From assembly GCA_914767715.1 (NCBI GenBank), contig OU612065.1:15934001-15998000 (forward strand): a stretch of DNA of 64,000 nucleotides. The letters run 5' to 3'. Origin of the DNA: Membranipora membranacea (taxonomy: Eukaryota; Bryozoa; Gymnolaemata; Cheilostomatida; Membraniporidae). The first letter of the stretch is position 1; each line of letters opens with the position of its first letter. Below the pieces are notes generated by a model. That model did no database searches. It saw only the letters and a program-made list of their open reading frames with translations, and was not told the origin of the DNA. Both the position numbers and the translations under genes were made by a program. Positions 22,646 through 35,562 of this stretch are shown piece by piece.

Positions 22646-23246
22646 TCAAGTCTTGATGCTTTCTCGCCGCCCATGAAACTTATGGGTGGTGGGAAGGTAT
22701 CGGGATAGTTGTGTTGTGAATTATTTAATAATGCTATCAGACATTATAACAATCTCTTGAATCTAGCTCACTAGTTCCTGATGGCCTGCTGTCTACTCTG
22801 AGGGTTGTCATCTCACTCTGTGTTTGTCGTGGGTGGTTGGTGGGAGGGGGGGGGGGGCGGGTGCAGCTGCAGTTTGACCATAGCCAACCCGCTAGTAGTC
22901 ATTGTATTTTATCAAGGAGTTAAAGTGTACATAAACTTCTTGATTTTAAGTACATGCACATATTATTTGTCATGTCTTTTTTTATTCTTATTTTCTTCAT
23001 ACTAATAACCCACCGGCTGACCATTGTAACGTTGTCCAGCCCAGCTAGCATCACCGGTTGCCATTTGATTCGAAGCCTGTAGTGAAATGTGCCTCTCAGT
23101 TGACGAATACTTATTACGGATTACTGTAAACCATCCCAGCAAATTCTGTTTATTCCTACAGTTGATGATGTTACTACTGACAGTTTACTGGATATGACTA
23201 AGGAGGATCACAGATCCGATTGTCATCAACGCTGATAAAGATAAAG
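22646..23246. other. Region before the uncharacterised gene
   Basis: A G/GGC run is at 22847-22860. After a good acceptor (tattcctacag, ending 23161) a frame opens for 23 codons (DDVTTDSLLDMTKEDHR) but then meets TGA/TAA/TAA at 23233-23244. It may be an upstream exon whose splice donor I cannot place, or a broken exon. Confidence 0.35.
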
Positions 23247-24485
23247 AATAGAAAACCCATTTCGAGACTGGTCTAAGATTATCACGAGAGATCCAGGCCC
23301 CAGCATTTGTATTGGAGGCTTAAGTTGGAGAGAAAACCATAAAAAAATACCACCACACCATTCCACTGACAACACAGTCACAGTGACTGTCATCACCAAC
23401 ATGCCTGTAAGTTGTATACATATAATTGACAATATCACACGCATATTCTTTCAAAACAAGTGTTGATACTGCTTAGCTATATATTAGCCAAATCTCAAAG
23501 GGGCTTATGAGATAAATAGGCCTAAACTAAAGGTGCTTTGGATTACTCATTTATTGTGTCTCCACAGTAGTGGGAACTGGGAACTACAGTGACAGTCCCA
23601 TGAATCCCCAAAAATAAACAAACCTCACCGGAGAGAGTGTTGTAGTTCCACAAGACATGGTCATTCCATGTGTTGCATCTAGTGTAATACCTCCTTGTCA
23701 CAAGCCTTTGTAGTGTAGTCACATTATTATTGTTTCCACATATATACTAAGCTTTTTGCATACCTTTCGTGGGCAGAGGGAGAAAAAAAAACAATTTTTT
23801 ATTTGTTGTTCACTTGCACTGTTTATAGGTGTGCGTTATCCTATACAAGTAAGTGGTAAACAAGAGGAAATGTTGATTTTTCTGTGCTATGCTATCTAAT
23901 TGTACCCTTCCATTTCTACAGAGTGAGGACTGGTATAACAGCGTGTCTGCTATCCAAATACCATTTGAGGAGGAGATCGAACAGGCGATAATGGATTTGC
24001 GTGTCTCACATGAAATTACTGGCGGAGTGACGCTGATTTGGATGAGATCTACATCCTCTGAAAACTCTCTGTTTCAAATTATTTCTACGACTCTTGACAA
24101 ACCTGTTGATGGTGTCACTGGGCACAAAAAAGTGAGCACATATTATTTGACTAACCGCCTCTTGCAGAAATTCATTGCTAAGAGCTCTGAACAGGCACTC
24201 ACAAATCTCTCACATTGTAAGCGGAAAAGTATGCTGGAGTCCAACCCACCTTACATTGTAACACGATGTTTACCTGAATACAACCCGGAGGATGACTCTG
24301 ATGCTTCATCATGTGATAGCGATGATGACGACTATGTTATGCCGTATAGTCTCTCAGATGACGATATAGTTCACCCGTCTGTGGGGGAAGATGCTGAAGG
24401 GAGAGAGATTTATTCATACACAAATGGTGACATATCCATGACTATACAAGAACCTACAGGCCCATCTGTATCAGACTATATATAA
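23247..24485 (+). CDS. Uncharacterised gene, last two exons
   Basis: Last exon 23922-24485 follows tttctacag and encodes 187 residues beginning SEDWYNSVSAIQIPFEEEIE. A preceding exon ending at 23406 (gtaagt) joins it in phase 0 and includes DWSKIITRDPGPSICIGGLS and TVTVTVITNMP. The 5' border of that exon is uncertain (open from 23245). The C-terminal 70 residues are very acidic (DDSDASSCDSDDDD) and end in PSVSDYI. The first 100 residues look globular with mixed alpha/beta character. I do not recognise the family and propose no function. The consistent splice phase and long open frame argue for a real gene; the stops just upstream could instead mean it is decaying. Confidence 0.5.
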
Positions 24486-26721
24486 AAATTTATCATCGTG
24501 AAACTTTCAAAGAATGATATTAATTTTGATTTTTGGTGACTGTCAGTATCACCTGAGTAATACATATAGAAAAATGCATTATGCAGGCCACATAGCTAGA
24601 AAGGAAGCTAAGTATTTCTGCAAATATCTGAGGTTTCTGAGGCAATATTTGTAATAGGAACCGGCGTAGCATGTAATTTCAAGGGTTTGCATGCTAATAC
24701 ACTCCGTTTAATAATTTTAATAATCAAAATCAGTAAAACAGTGTCGTGTTGACTGTATTGCTGATTTTGAGAAGTAAATCAATATTACCACCAACAGCAT
24801 ACTCGGACTGTAACCGAGCATGCATGCTTACACGGATCTAGTACCAATGGATTCACTTGACTTTAATGGCACGAGTAGAAAATTTGCCCATTTATATCCA
24901 CAAATTAAACAAACATATTTATATTTTTAGAGCAAGTGTTTATCATGCCAGCTTGTTTGAAGATATTGGGCGATTGAGAGAGACTTCTCTGATCTGCACG
25001 AGGAATTCATTCTAGCCTTGTCATGCGGTCACTGGACAAAGTTGAGTTTCTCCCTGTGTGCTTGTATATAAACGAAGATCTTGTGTTTATAGTATGACTT
25101 ATCTCCTCATCAATTATGGATATACAACTACAATCATGTATTTATGATGATGAGTAAGTAGGGAGTTGATTGAGCTGCTATTGCGGATGCAACACAAGCA
25201 GCCTCAGAAAAATTCCTTAGAAAAATTCTCGAAATATAATAACCATTGAGAACAGAATCTAGTTTTAAGATTTTGTGAACCTACCAAACTGTAGATGCAC
25301 GCACACAAATATGTAGCCTGTGTTGGCATGTTTGTTGGGTGGGGGGAGGACAATGTGCGTTGTTGACGGATAAAACATCATCTGAAAGTGTAAGTGAATT
25401 GATGTTCACTACTAATCAATATCATTTAAAGCTGTATTTAATTGAATAAGTAGAAATAATAACTGCGAAATGACGTGCCCGGCCCATGACCTTTGAGGTT
25501 CATAAGAAGGTGCTCCTCTAGCAATTGAACTATTTGGCCACTGATGTTACAGGGTTTGTGAAGCTCATTATTGATAGAAGTGATAATGTAAATGTAATAA
25601 GCAATCGCTTCGTTTACATGAAAATGTGACTCCTAACAACAAAATTGTCAGGAAGAGCAGCAGACTTGCTAATATAATTTGAATATGAAAAATGAATTTG
25701 AGCTGTTGAATAAAACGCCAGTGTCAATCGGCCTACCCTTCCCCCATAAAAACAGCCTTGAGAGTGACATAACAAGCTTATTTTTCTATCAATTATCGGG
25801 AGATATCATAGTATATACACTTTGCTGACATTAGCTTATTTGTAGGCTTATCTCTCTCAAAGGCCCCTTGTTTTAAAAATTAAATCATGCTTTTGAGATA
25901 AGGCTAGCTTAATTTGGTCAGTAGAACAAATCTAAAATGTACAAATTGTAGCTTAACCCCATTATTCACTTAGAGAGGTGTAGCATCATTAAACATTGAA
26001 TTGAAAATGACCAGGAGCAAAGGCAAAAATTATTGTAAAAAACTTTCGATGTCAGTGTATTTTCTTATGATGGCCAGAAAATTATAAAAAAATTTTGCTC
26101 TGGAATCTAGACTATATACATGGTCACTGAATGTGCCAGCAGCTCATTATTTGCTTTTATAGAAATATAGCAAATATACCTTACATAGCTAAATTTTGTA
26201 AATCCCGATAATTGTTTATGATAATTACAAATGTTCATAATTTCTTGAGAAAATATGACGTTTGGATTGGGAAAAAATCTTCTTAATGATGTGTGTTTTA
26301 TTTTTAAACCTGATCCCATCACCAAATCTTCCTTTGGTCACCTTTCACAGGTTTCCAGCCTGGCTTTTCCAAAATTGCCTGCCTTCACAACTCAAAGACT
26401 TTGGAGTTGTCTGTTCAGGAATATCAGGTTGTTATTGTCTCCCCAATGTCGACAATTTGCTAGGTAAATTTCGTTAGGCGAATACTCCGTGCAAACTTGT
26501 CAAGGACCATCACTCAAACAGAGTCCACAGTTTTGCAAGAAAACTAAAAGTGAGATATTCCTCTCAAATGACTATAGTGACTGATCTTCAATAAGTGGCA
26601 TTGACAAAGTATAACCTCCATAAGTTTGAAGAATGTTCAAGCATATAGTGAAATCCATATCGGCTGCAGCCAGACTGGTAAGTTACCATATTGAAAAAAG
26701 TCAGTTGTTACACAACAATCA

Positions 26722-26752
<31 letters not shown>

Positions 26753-27685
26753 TTAATGTATTATATATTCATCACTTAATCAAAGTGTGAGTGTGACTCA
26801 CTGGATGGGCCTGACCTTCACTTGATCTATGATGGGTCACTGTAAGTGGAGAGGGTTAAGGACAAACACGCTGGTAAGTGAGAAAGCAAAGTGTGGGTTA
26901 CTTTTCTTACACTACAGCAAGGGGTAACAGCGACCCAGTAGCCATGGGACCATGCAAATATCGAATACCTTTCATTCATCCCTTATGCAACCTATATTTA
27001 TGTCCATAATCCAGTATCAATAGAATGTGCGGTTGATACCGGAAAGCGAAATACAGGCGTGCAAGTCCCAAGGGCACATGCCAACATCCAGATACACTTG
27101 GGCCCTTCAATTGAAAGCTGCCAAAATCATCCACTTTCTGGTTGCGTGCAGTGTTGTGTTGCGCAAACTCAAGTTAGTGGTGGAGTGGAGCGCCCAACAA
27201 GTGTACAACGATTGAGTATGTCAACTGTGTTGTCAATTGACCAATATTCTTACACAAACTGCCCTGTGGTACATACTTTCTGTGCCATTTTGTTTGAGTA
27301 TATGATAGATCATACAACGAGAATGATACTTGCCAGGAATCTTGTTCCCATACGTTCACTCCTCGGATGGTACATTTTGAGTGAACTGGCTTCTAACCCT
27401 GGGGGTGTAAGCATTTACAACTCAAGTAGCTCATTTAATGACTGAAAAATCCAGATGCCTATGTGAGAGCACTGACACCTCTCGCTATGTCAATGTGAGG
27501 TGGGACTTGTTGGGGACTAATTAGGATTGCAGTCAATGCACTGCAGTGGCTACCAAACAAATAGCCACTGTGTCGGCTCTGATTGGGGTATGGTGAGAAG
27601 AACCCACCGACAAATCAGAGCCAACTCATAGGCTACCATATAAGCAGTGTAGGCAGGATTACCATTGCTTTTGGATGTGTACTCA
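24486..27685. other. Gene-poor AT-rich region
   Basis: No gene seen in 3.2 kb. It contains a (TA)n microsatellite at about 26721-26748 and an imperfect inverted repeat at 27562-27636 (CGGCTCTGATT and complement). Short ORFs at 26107-26477 and 27027-27445 have no family-like features. Confidence 0.5.
26721..26748. repeat. TA dinucleotide microsatellite
   Basis: About 14 TA units between genes. Confidence 0.85.
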
Positions 27686-30600
27686 ATGCGACAAGTCGAT
27701 CACCTCTTTCTATCGACTAGATGGGTAACCGTTTAATTTTTGAATTTTTTATTGTGTGAATAGAAGATTTTGAAAGTATGGAAGTGATGAGTGATCAGGT
27801 AATCAGATGTTTTTATGTCGAATTTTTAACTCAGCTGAATATGATGTGATTTATATCTCCTGTTATACGAGTCTTCTTAATTTTTTGCCAAACCATCACA
27901 TGTAATCATTCCCTATCCAATTTACCATACACAGGATGTCAACAAGTCTCTAGAGGTTCATGGATCTATCTTTCTCATTTCAGCAGCCAGTGCGAGAGTT
28001 TCACAAAACCCCAAGAGTTTTAAGTGATCATCTTTTTGTGGTAAGATTTTCTTATTACAGTCTGCACATGTTACGCTATCTATTTGAGTTATGTGATTTT
28101 GTTTGAGGCAGTAGTGGCACTCACACTTCACCACTGTACTTCAACCATCGAACTATCTCATCAACGATGTTGGCAATGACAGTAATAAGTGGTCATTTCA
28201 AGTTAGGTGAAGTTGTTTCTTTTGTGTCTTGTAGGATTAATAGAGTGGCGTTTACATTGTATCATTTAGATTGGGTTTGTGAAGTGAATTTATTTTACCA
28301 ACAAAAATTTCAGTATAAACTATTTCAGGCACCTTACTAAAACGTACTTGTTAAACATCCAAACTCAGTTGCAGTGATTCTTGCTGAATTAAAGATTTTG
28401 TTATTTTTTTCAGCACAGAGAATCTTCTCACAACAGCAGTAAAGGAAAATGGGAGTTCACTCCAGAAAATCTCAAGGTAGGATGATTCTTGTGATGATTG
28501 ATGATCGTGACTATTGTTGTTCTTCTTACTTTGACTTTCAATTTGATTTTCTAAGGGCCATAGCTTGTCAATTATTTTTATAGGCCTAGTCTTGAGACCA
28601 CATGTATGATGTCATGTTGTGATCATGCAATTAAAAGACATCATTTTGTAAACTGATAAACCTTCAACTCAGTTTTGATTCTTTCCATCTATATTTAGAG
28701 AGCAGAATCCATAATAGGCAACTATCCAGAGGGACATAAAGCTGCAGCCTGTTTACCACTATTAGACCTGGCTCAAAGACAGAATGAAAACTGGCTACCA
28801 ATTGCTGCTATGAACCATGTCGCTAAATTACTAGGCATGTCTAATATGAGAGTGTACGAAGTGGCAACTTTCTACACCATGTATAACAGGTAGGTGTCCA
28901 TAATACCATTGTTGATATGAGAAACTAAACCCATACTACAGCACAATACCATGTTGATGAGGTGAACCATTTGTGTAAATTGTGGAATTATGTTTTAGTG
29001 AAATTAAAACGGTACAATCAATGTATTCCCTTAACACATCTCATCATTGCATCTCATCTCTGCCTTTGAGATCTGGAAAGTTATGAATTATGAAGGTGTT
29101 AGATATGTTGTGGTTTCTACTACATGTGTGTGTAACTTAGGGTTATGATCTTATTCATGCTACATTTGGTAATGAATGATCAGTGATTTTTATTCGATGC
29201 TCTTCATTTTGGTCATAGTTTCAGGAGTTGTCTGTCCAATTGAGGAATGAGGACACAACTTCCATGTGTGAATCCTCGTTGTGATTATTTCAAAATGTTC
29301 AATTCATGGAATTACTGACAGCAAAATAAATTGATGATGGTTATTGTTGTGTATTTTGAATTTGTGTTGTTACCACACTGTAAAGGTAGTGGGTGGTTAA
29401 ATTCCTTCTAAGACTTATCTATCATTCGAATATAACATCTAAGGTTGTTTGAAAATCGGATTCCACAAAATGTGCCACAAAATGTGAATTCCAGGTGAAT
29501 TGGCAATTAAATTTGAATTTAGCTGTTATAACAAAAGTTCCTTTCATACAACTAAGAAAAGCCAGAGAAGAAATCATATACCCTTTTATGATGAACTTAT
29601 AAACAAAGATGTCAGAATCACTTCCCTTTACCCATATAGACCCCCCCCCCCCTCCCCAGGCCTGAAATGTCATTTTGTGTTAGGGTATGACCTCATGTAT
29701 GCATTTTACAGGTTATCGAGATCTCATTCATGGCATGTAATTCATGAGTTGTAAATAAAAGATACTGAGGTGCTCCCAGGTTCAATCATCATTTCAATAC
29801 CCCACTCCTCCCTCCATTCATTTCCTTCGGTTAATGTTTTGCAATTATTCCCCTGGACATTCCCTGTTTATACAGACCAGGGCTTTATCCATAGATTTAG
29901 ATGGGTTAGAAAGCGTTGTCATGCTGCTTTACTCCCTCTTCTCTACATATACCCCTCTGAAAGAAGCCACAGGATGGCTTGTTATCAGATATTCAGTGTA
30001 AAAACTTCCACCTCTAGTTGACCAAAGGGTCAGACGATACCATTGATCACATCACTCGGAGCTACGCTGCATATTGCTGATGAATAATGTACAAAATGTT
30101 AAATGTTTCAGAGAACCTGTCGGTAAATATCACGTACAGATCTGCACCACGACACCCTGTATGTTGGGCGGAGTTGGCAGTGATATTATTCTCGAAACCA
30201 TAACAAAAAAGCTTGGTGAGTCTGGTAGTACATGTTGTATTGGTAATAATGAAGCGTGTTGCCAAGATAAACATGTGTTGTCTTTGATTATCAGTAAGGC
30301 TGTGTAAATTCCAAAAGGGTATCACAAAACAAATGAATATACTGCTACATATATAGAATTTTTACCACTGATAAGGCTGAATTTATCCCCAAATATTCTC
30401 AACGGCGCTGCATTCACGATATCATGTGTTTGCAATAGTTGATGGGACGGAATGTATATAATTTATGTTGTTATTGGGCATTGTGTTTAATATTACAGGA
30501 ATAAAGCCAGGACAGACAACAAAAGATAAAATGTTCACGTTGACCGAGGTAGAATGTCTTGGTGCTTGTGTGAATGCACCAATGATTCAAGTTAACGACG

Positions 30601-33586
30601 ATTACTTTGTAAGTCCATATGTACCAACCATACTGTGTTCCATTCTGTACTAGAATCATGGTGGGAAACAAACTTGATGACAACAAAAGTCGGGCTGTAG
30701 CCATGTGTTTTTGGGGGGGGGGGGGGCAAATGGTAAAAACCTCAACAAACAAAGGGCAAAACAGAGGAAACATAGTGTCGATGCTTGAGAGAGTAAACAG
30801 GACCTTTTTGTGATACATATGTGTTGAGCAAGTTATGTACACACAACTGCCATCCTTGTAGATGATGATAGGGACAATCATTATACTCAGATCGTCTGAA
30901 TATCTTTTTTTTTGCCATATTTTTTTTAACTTCTTGTGTAACTAGGTATTGCTTTGAAAATGCAGAAATGCTCTAGTTACATTGTCCAATTCCATCCCAC
31001 ATCCATCACGCAGGGAGATAACATCATTACCCTTCTCTAACATGGTCACATACTACACAATCAGCCCTCCCTGCTTAACATAAACTTATTGTAAATATAC
31101 TGATGATGAATGAATGATGACTCAAGCTCACAACCTTTGAATGAACCCAATCTATCTAAAATTTAACCCTTAAGCCTTTAGCTGCCCACAACGAGGAAGA
31201 TTAAATCTGGTTTTAATATGAGCTAATTGAAGCCCTTCCAGGCATTTAAAGGTTAAGTCACGACTCAGCTGGAAAAGCCCACTCACTAATAGCTCAACCT
31301 GTAACTTAAACCACTGTCAGTATAACTTTTCTCTTAGAAATGCTGAATGTAATGGATGCCTCACATTGTAGCAGTGTATTGTTAGTGTGATTTTACACGC
31401 CTCACGGTCAGATTCTGTTTATAGGAAGATCTAACTGTTGATGATACAAATGAGGTTCTCGATGATTTGATTGCTGGCAGAAAACCAAAGCCTGGTCCAA
31501 GGTGAGCCACTTATTTTTATAGCTGCAAGCAATGTTTTGTCTGTTAGAAATTAATCACAACAATGTACTCTTTTATACCGATCAATTATATTATTGGTGC
31601 TGAGTTCAAAAGGCACATGATTTACAGTTATCATCAGTACAATGTGACAGAATCCGGTTATCTATGCTATGTACGTCAAAATAACATGGCATTTGTGACT
31701 GAAGAATCTAAAGAGGTAAAATTCAGCGACACCAACATTGCGTATAATAGGGAAGTTGAATAACTTAATGAGGATGTTACTCTCATCAATTCACTGCTGT
31801 CGTTTATGCCTAGTGTAGAGTGACTAATCACAACGTCACAGTGTACTATTGGCATTGAATTCCATATCTGGAATAGCATCATTAGCTTTATTTTGCAAAA
31901 CAAAGGGCTTGCAAAAATAGCCAGTCCCTAGTAGCAATCTAGAAATGCCCTAATCATCGACACTGTAGGGGTATAATTACTGTTTGCAATTTTGTAAACA
32001 AGACAATTTTTCAGGCTAATTATTCATGCTACTAGGGACAGCCAATCAGATAACAGTCATATGGGTCCTTGTGTTTAGTGTCCTAACTGTATAACGCTAT
32101 GATACTATTTCCATTCTAAGAGAAGAATCTAATTCAGTGACTATTGGCTAATACGCTCAGCTTTCCTACCATCGCTACTCAACTAATCAAACTGATGCTT
32201 ATTAGATGGAGTAAGCTGGATGAAACACAGCAATCATTTCTCCATTTTGATCTATTTCTATTCCTATTTCTATTCACTCTTATCTCTTGCTGTATGTTAG
32301 CCTCAGGTCAAACCTTGATAGCCTTGTCTGTATACTCTGTATACTCGTTTTGAAGTTTTGGACAAGCTATATCTTGTGTAGGCCTGCTCCTCTGCTGTGT
32401 TGCATGTATGGTGTTATCCGCTACATGTACCAGAATTATAGTCCACTGCTGAATGTCATATTGTGCTGGTGATTTGTCTCCATCATGGTATAATTGCCAA
32501 CGGAACAGAAGAAGGCAGAACAGAAACCAAAATATCAGCATATGTCACTCAGCAGTGCACTTAACGGTGGTACAAGATGTAGATAGCAGCATACAAGCAG
32601 TGCCACAGTGAAATACTCACATGTCAGAATATACAGACAAGGCCCCCAATGTGTGACTTAAATCCAAGACTAACTGTACATATGAATAGGGCACCCGGCT
32701 AAGTTAGGCTCCGTGTATTCACTTAGGTCATGCCCGGTACAATATCATCATCATGACCCATCAGTATTCAAGGTTATATGGGAGGAACGAATTCTAATCC
32801 ACACTATTATTGCCACATCACGTCATTGGCAACAATTGAAAAAATATTAACAATATCTTGTTCCAGCTTTACGGCCACATTATCTATGTATGCGTCAACT
32901 TTGATTGTGTCACATTGACTGTTTATAGCATTATTGACAGTTGACAATAATAGCTGGTATTTTATTTCTGGTTTTATTTCATTCTTCTATTAATTAATGC
33001 CAGCTGTGTATGGTGGTTGTTGGTTATGTGTCAGTGATCTATACCATTCAGCACGCCTAAGGAGATGGTCAAGTTGTTTGTCTTGTTTTGATACATAGTC
33101 GTATATTGCACCATAGGCATACTGATTGGTATGGATCATTTTTTGCCAGGCCTATTTAGAACTTCACAAGCTTGCTGGGGAAAACTGTTTGACCCGAACT
33201 GTTTCCATACATGCGAGTTCCTGTTTCTGACATTGTTATTTCATTGCCACCCGATCCAAGTCAATGCTAAAAATTGATCTAATTATAATCTAGCTTGAGG
33301 AAGACTAGTGTAAAGTAATAGGAGAAATCCTTTCATTTCAGAAAAAAAAAGTTTTACTTTTCTTTGTCTCCATGCTTGAGGAGCTTTGCGTGCCAAGTCA
33401 AGAAAAAACATGACTGTGATGCAACACATTGTTTGTCTAACTAATGTTTGATATCATTTCCATGATGTTTGTTTTGATTTCAGGAGCGGGCAAAATCACA
33501 GATTTTCTTGTGAACCTAAAGGAGGACTCACATCTCTAACTGAGCCACCAAAAGGACCAGGCTTCGGCGTTCGTGAGGATTTGTAA
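27686..33586 (+). CDS. NDUFV2: NDUFV2, complex I 24 kDa flavoprotein-module subunit
   Basis: Exons 27984-28040, 28414-28476, 28699-28889, 30112-30215, 30499-30608, 31425-31501 and 33484-33586, all GT-AG and in phase. A candidate first exon, 27686-27724 ([13 protein letters not shown], phase 0), gives 247 residues in total (human 249); it is tentative but has the basic/hydrophobic character of a mitochondrial import signal. The mature part contains [19 protein letters not shown] and the four [2Fe-2S] (N1a) ligands, CTTTPC (C128, C133) and CLGAC (C171, C175), ending in [12 protein letters not shown]. The protein sits in the matrix arm of NADH:ubiquinone oxidoreductase beside NDUFV1. Compared with the usual SGRFSCEP it has two or three extra residues ([11 protein letters not shown]) at the last exon junction. 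Single copy, no damage. Confidence 0.93.
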
Positions 33587-33871
33587 ACAAGTTGGGAAAG
33601 TCTGACATTTAGGTGAATTTTTTGCTAGTGTGACGTTTACAGTTGGAATGATTTGAGTTTTAGCATAATCACACAGCCCATTGACTTCTTTATTCGAGGT
33701 AATAATGCCTCACAAACAAGTTCCGAGTTTAATCCTAATATAAAGATTCCAGTCTACTTGTAAAGGGTATGCTATCAAAACAAGACTGTCCTTGCGTGAT
33801 TGCATTCCTGTTGAGAGGTTGTTGCTATGGTGATATTTCATTTTCAATTACAGCTGATCCCATGATAATGA

Positions 33872-33890
33872 TTTATTACATTGTAATAAA
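33872..33890. promoter_or_regulatory. Palindromic, bidirectional poly(A) signal
   Basis: TTTATTACATTGTAATAAA is a perfect palindrome around T33881. It gives AATAAA on the plus strand (33885-33890) for NDUFV2 (stop at 33586), and AATAAA on the minus strand (33877-33872) for the cysteine-rich gene (stop at 34067). Use by both genes is inferred from position. Confidence 0.6.
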
Positions 33891-34066
33891 AAAGTCAATT
33901 GTTATTACATTATTGATGTCCTCAGAGTAGCTGATTACTGGGCAAAAAGGGATTTCAGGAACAGAAATAGGGATCTATATTACACAAAAAATGGGGTCTA
34001 TATGAGTGTATAGTTCTTGAAGTTTTGAATGACTTAGCGCCAGAGACTATAGATCTATAGTCTCCG

Positions 34067-34824
34067 TTAGCACTCCACTCTAAGTTTTGTTTCTGGATCT
34101 TGATAGAAGTAGTTACATCCTCCACAGTAATCAGAGATACATACAGCTGTTCCCTTCGTATCTCTGGGGCAGGAAGCAAACTGACAGGGGTCAACAAAGC
34201 AGCTTGTCATCGGTTTATCTGCAGGACAAGATGCCTGGGTGGCTGCTGCCAAAACTGCAAGCACTAAAATGAAAGTTATTTAATTTTATCACTTTTTGAT
34301 TGCGTGTAGCCATACAGGACATAGTCAAAGGAAAATGTTGGAACAAGGAACTGCTCTGGTGTGGGAAATGATCTGTTAAATCTATTGACAAAGTAGTGCA
34401 GCGGAGCATGGAACATTTTTAAGGAGTTGTGTAAAAACTCCAGTCTAGTTAGAATATGTTTCAAGCTTAATCTGATTAGTGAAGGCAAGAAATTACCACA
34501 GCCACTGTACCCTCCCTGCTATAAAAGCATAGGTGGAGAAAAGGGATGAGTGCATACTCTTGCACATTAATGAATAATCTGACCACAGAACGATATGGTG
34601 ATTTGGGTGAGTATTTCCGGCTTTGTGTTAAATCATATAATAATATGATAGCTACCATCAGCCTTGGCAATAAATCATAAGCAGAAATGAGACACCCAAT
34701 AGACCCACCTACAAGTAATCAAGCTAAGTGGCTGCATATTTAATCAAATTAGTTTTCATACCAGAAGACATGTCATTGTCAACGCTCCCTTACCTGCAAT
34801 GAGAAGAATCGTTTTCTGTGTCAT
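34067..34824 (-). CDS. Small secreted cysteine-rich protein
   Basis: Two exons on the minus strand, 34824-34794 and 34263-34067, joined in phase 1 to a 75-residue protein. MTQKTILLIAVLAVLAAATQA is a clear signal peptide (the intron falls inside it). The mature part has eight cysteines: CPADKPMTSC, FVDPC, FASC, AVC, DYCGGC and a final EC. The 'C-vDPC-xxxC-...-C-xxx-YCGGC' pattern is one I associate with small extracellular cysteine-rich domains in marine invertebrate secreted proteins, but I cannot name the family or a function. The ORF after the signal peptide is short but the codon pattern, splice sites and signal peptide agree. The gene converges with NDUFV2 on a shared palindromic poly(A) site. 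Confidence 0.75.
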
Positions 34825-35262
34825 TTTCCTGATTTGAGTGGTTGTTTCTGTCTTCTAGTTCTTCTATCCCCGTAAATTGATATGGTCAGACTATGAACTA
34901 CGCCTCTTCTCAAAGACACATGTTGATTCCCAGAAGATGTGTTATTAGTCAACATCACGGAATGAGTTAATGTTTGGCTATCTCTGAGTTGAGCTATAAT
35001 TACTTTGTTGATTAGCGTTGAGTTATAGCATGAGGAGATGTAGCACAATCAATTGGTTTTGTTTACTGAATGGATAAGATGGTACAGTAGTTCAAACCTA
35101 AGCATGGTCAGGCGCTTGGTAATCACTATGTTCCCAAGGTTCGATTTTGTAAGGATTTCGGGAGTAATCGCCCATGGAAATGGCATTAAAATCAAATTCC
35201 GATTGTGACGATTGACTTTTTGGATGCGAATATCCATACCGTGTTTATTCGACCTATTCTTA

Positions 35263-35345
35263 ATTGGCGGCGTGGCGCGCTTGCACACAATGCCTTTAAA
35301 GGGATTACACGCGGCAGGCCGGGGTTCAAATCCCGGCTGTGGCAG
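35263..35345 (+). mobile_element. tRNA-derived SINE-like fragment
   Basis: A GC-rich segment with a good Pol III B box, GGTTCAAATCC (35323-35333), in a T-arm-like context (GCCGGG...CCCGGC). The A-box region (around 35272) is poor and no acceptor stem can be drawn, so this is not a functional tRNA gene. No tail or duplication identified. Confidence 0.4.
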
Positions 35346-35476
35346 ATTCTTTTCATGTTTTTCCCACCACTGGATTCTAACCATTCGAAATTGGAGTGAA
35401 CCACAAAATCGAAGCATGGGACCATAGTGATTGCCTGGGAGGCAACTTGTTCAACTTTTCATATCCCACGAGAACA

Positions 35477-35562
35477 CACAGGGATAAATTCACATGAGAG
35501 TGCTAGGGGCTAAAAGGATCAGATTTGAGCCCCTAGCACTCTCATGTGGATTTGTCCCTGTG
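35477..35562. repeat. Hairpin element, 35-bp arms
   Basis: Left arm 35477-35511 (CACAGGGATAAATTCACATG...) and right arm 35528-35562 are complementary with about two mismatches and a 16-nt loop. Distinct in sequence from the other hairpins in the window. Confidence 0.85.

Noticed and set aside
35263-35345. Functional tRNA gene
   Set aside because: B box is good but no acceptor stem or A box fits.
35049-35427. Overlapping ORFs on both strands of 35049-35427
   Set aside because: They run through the tRNA-like SINE region; the residue patterns come from the B-box repeat, not a protein family.
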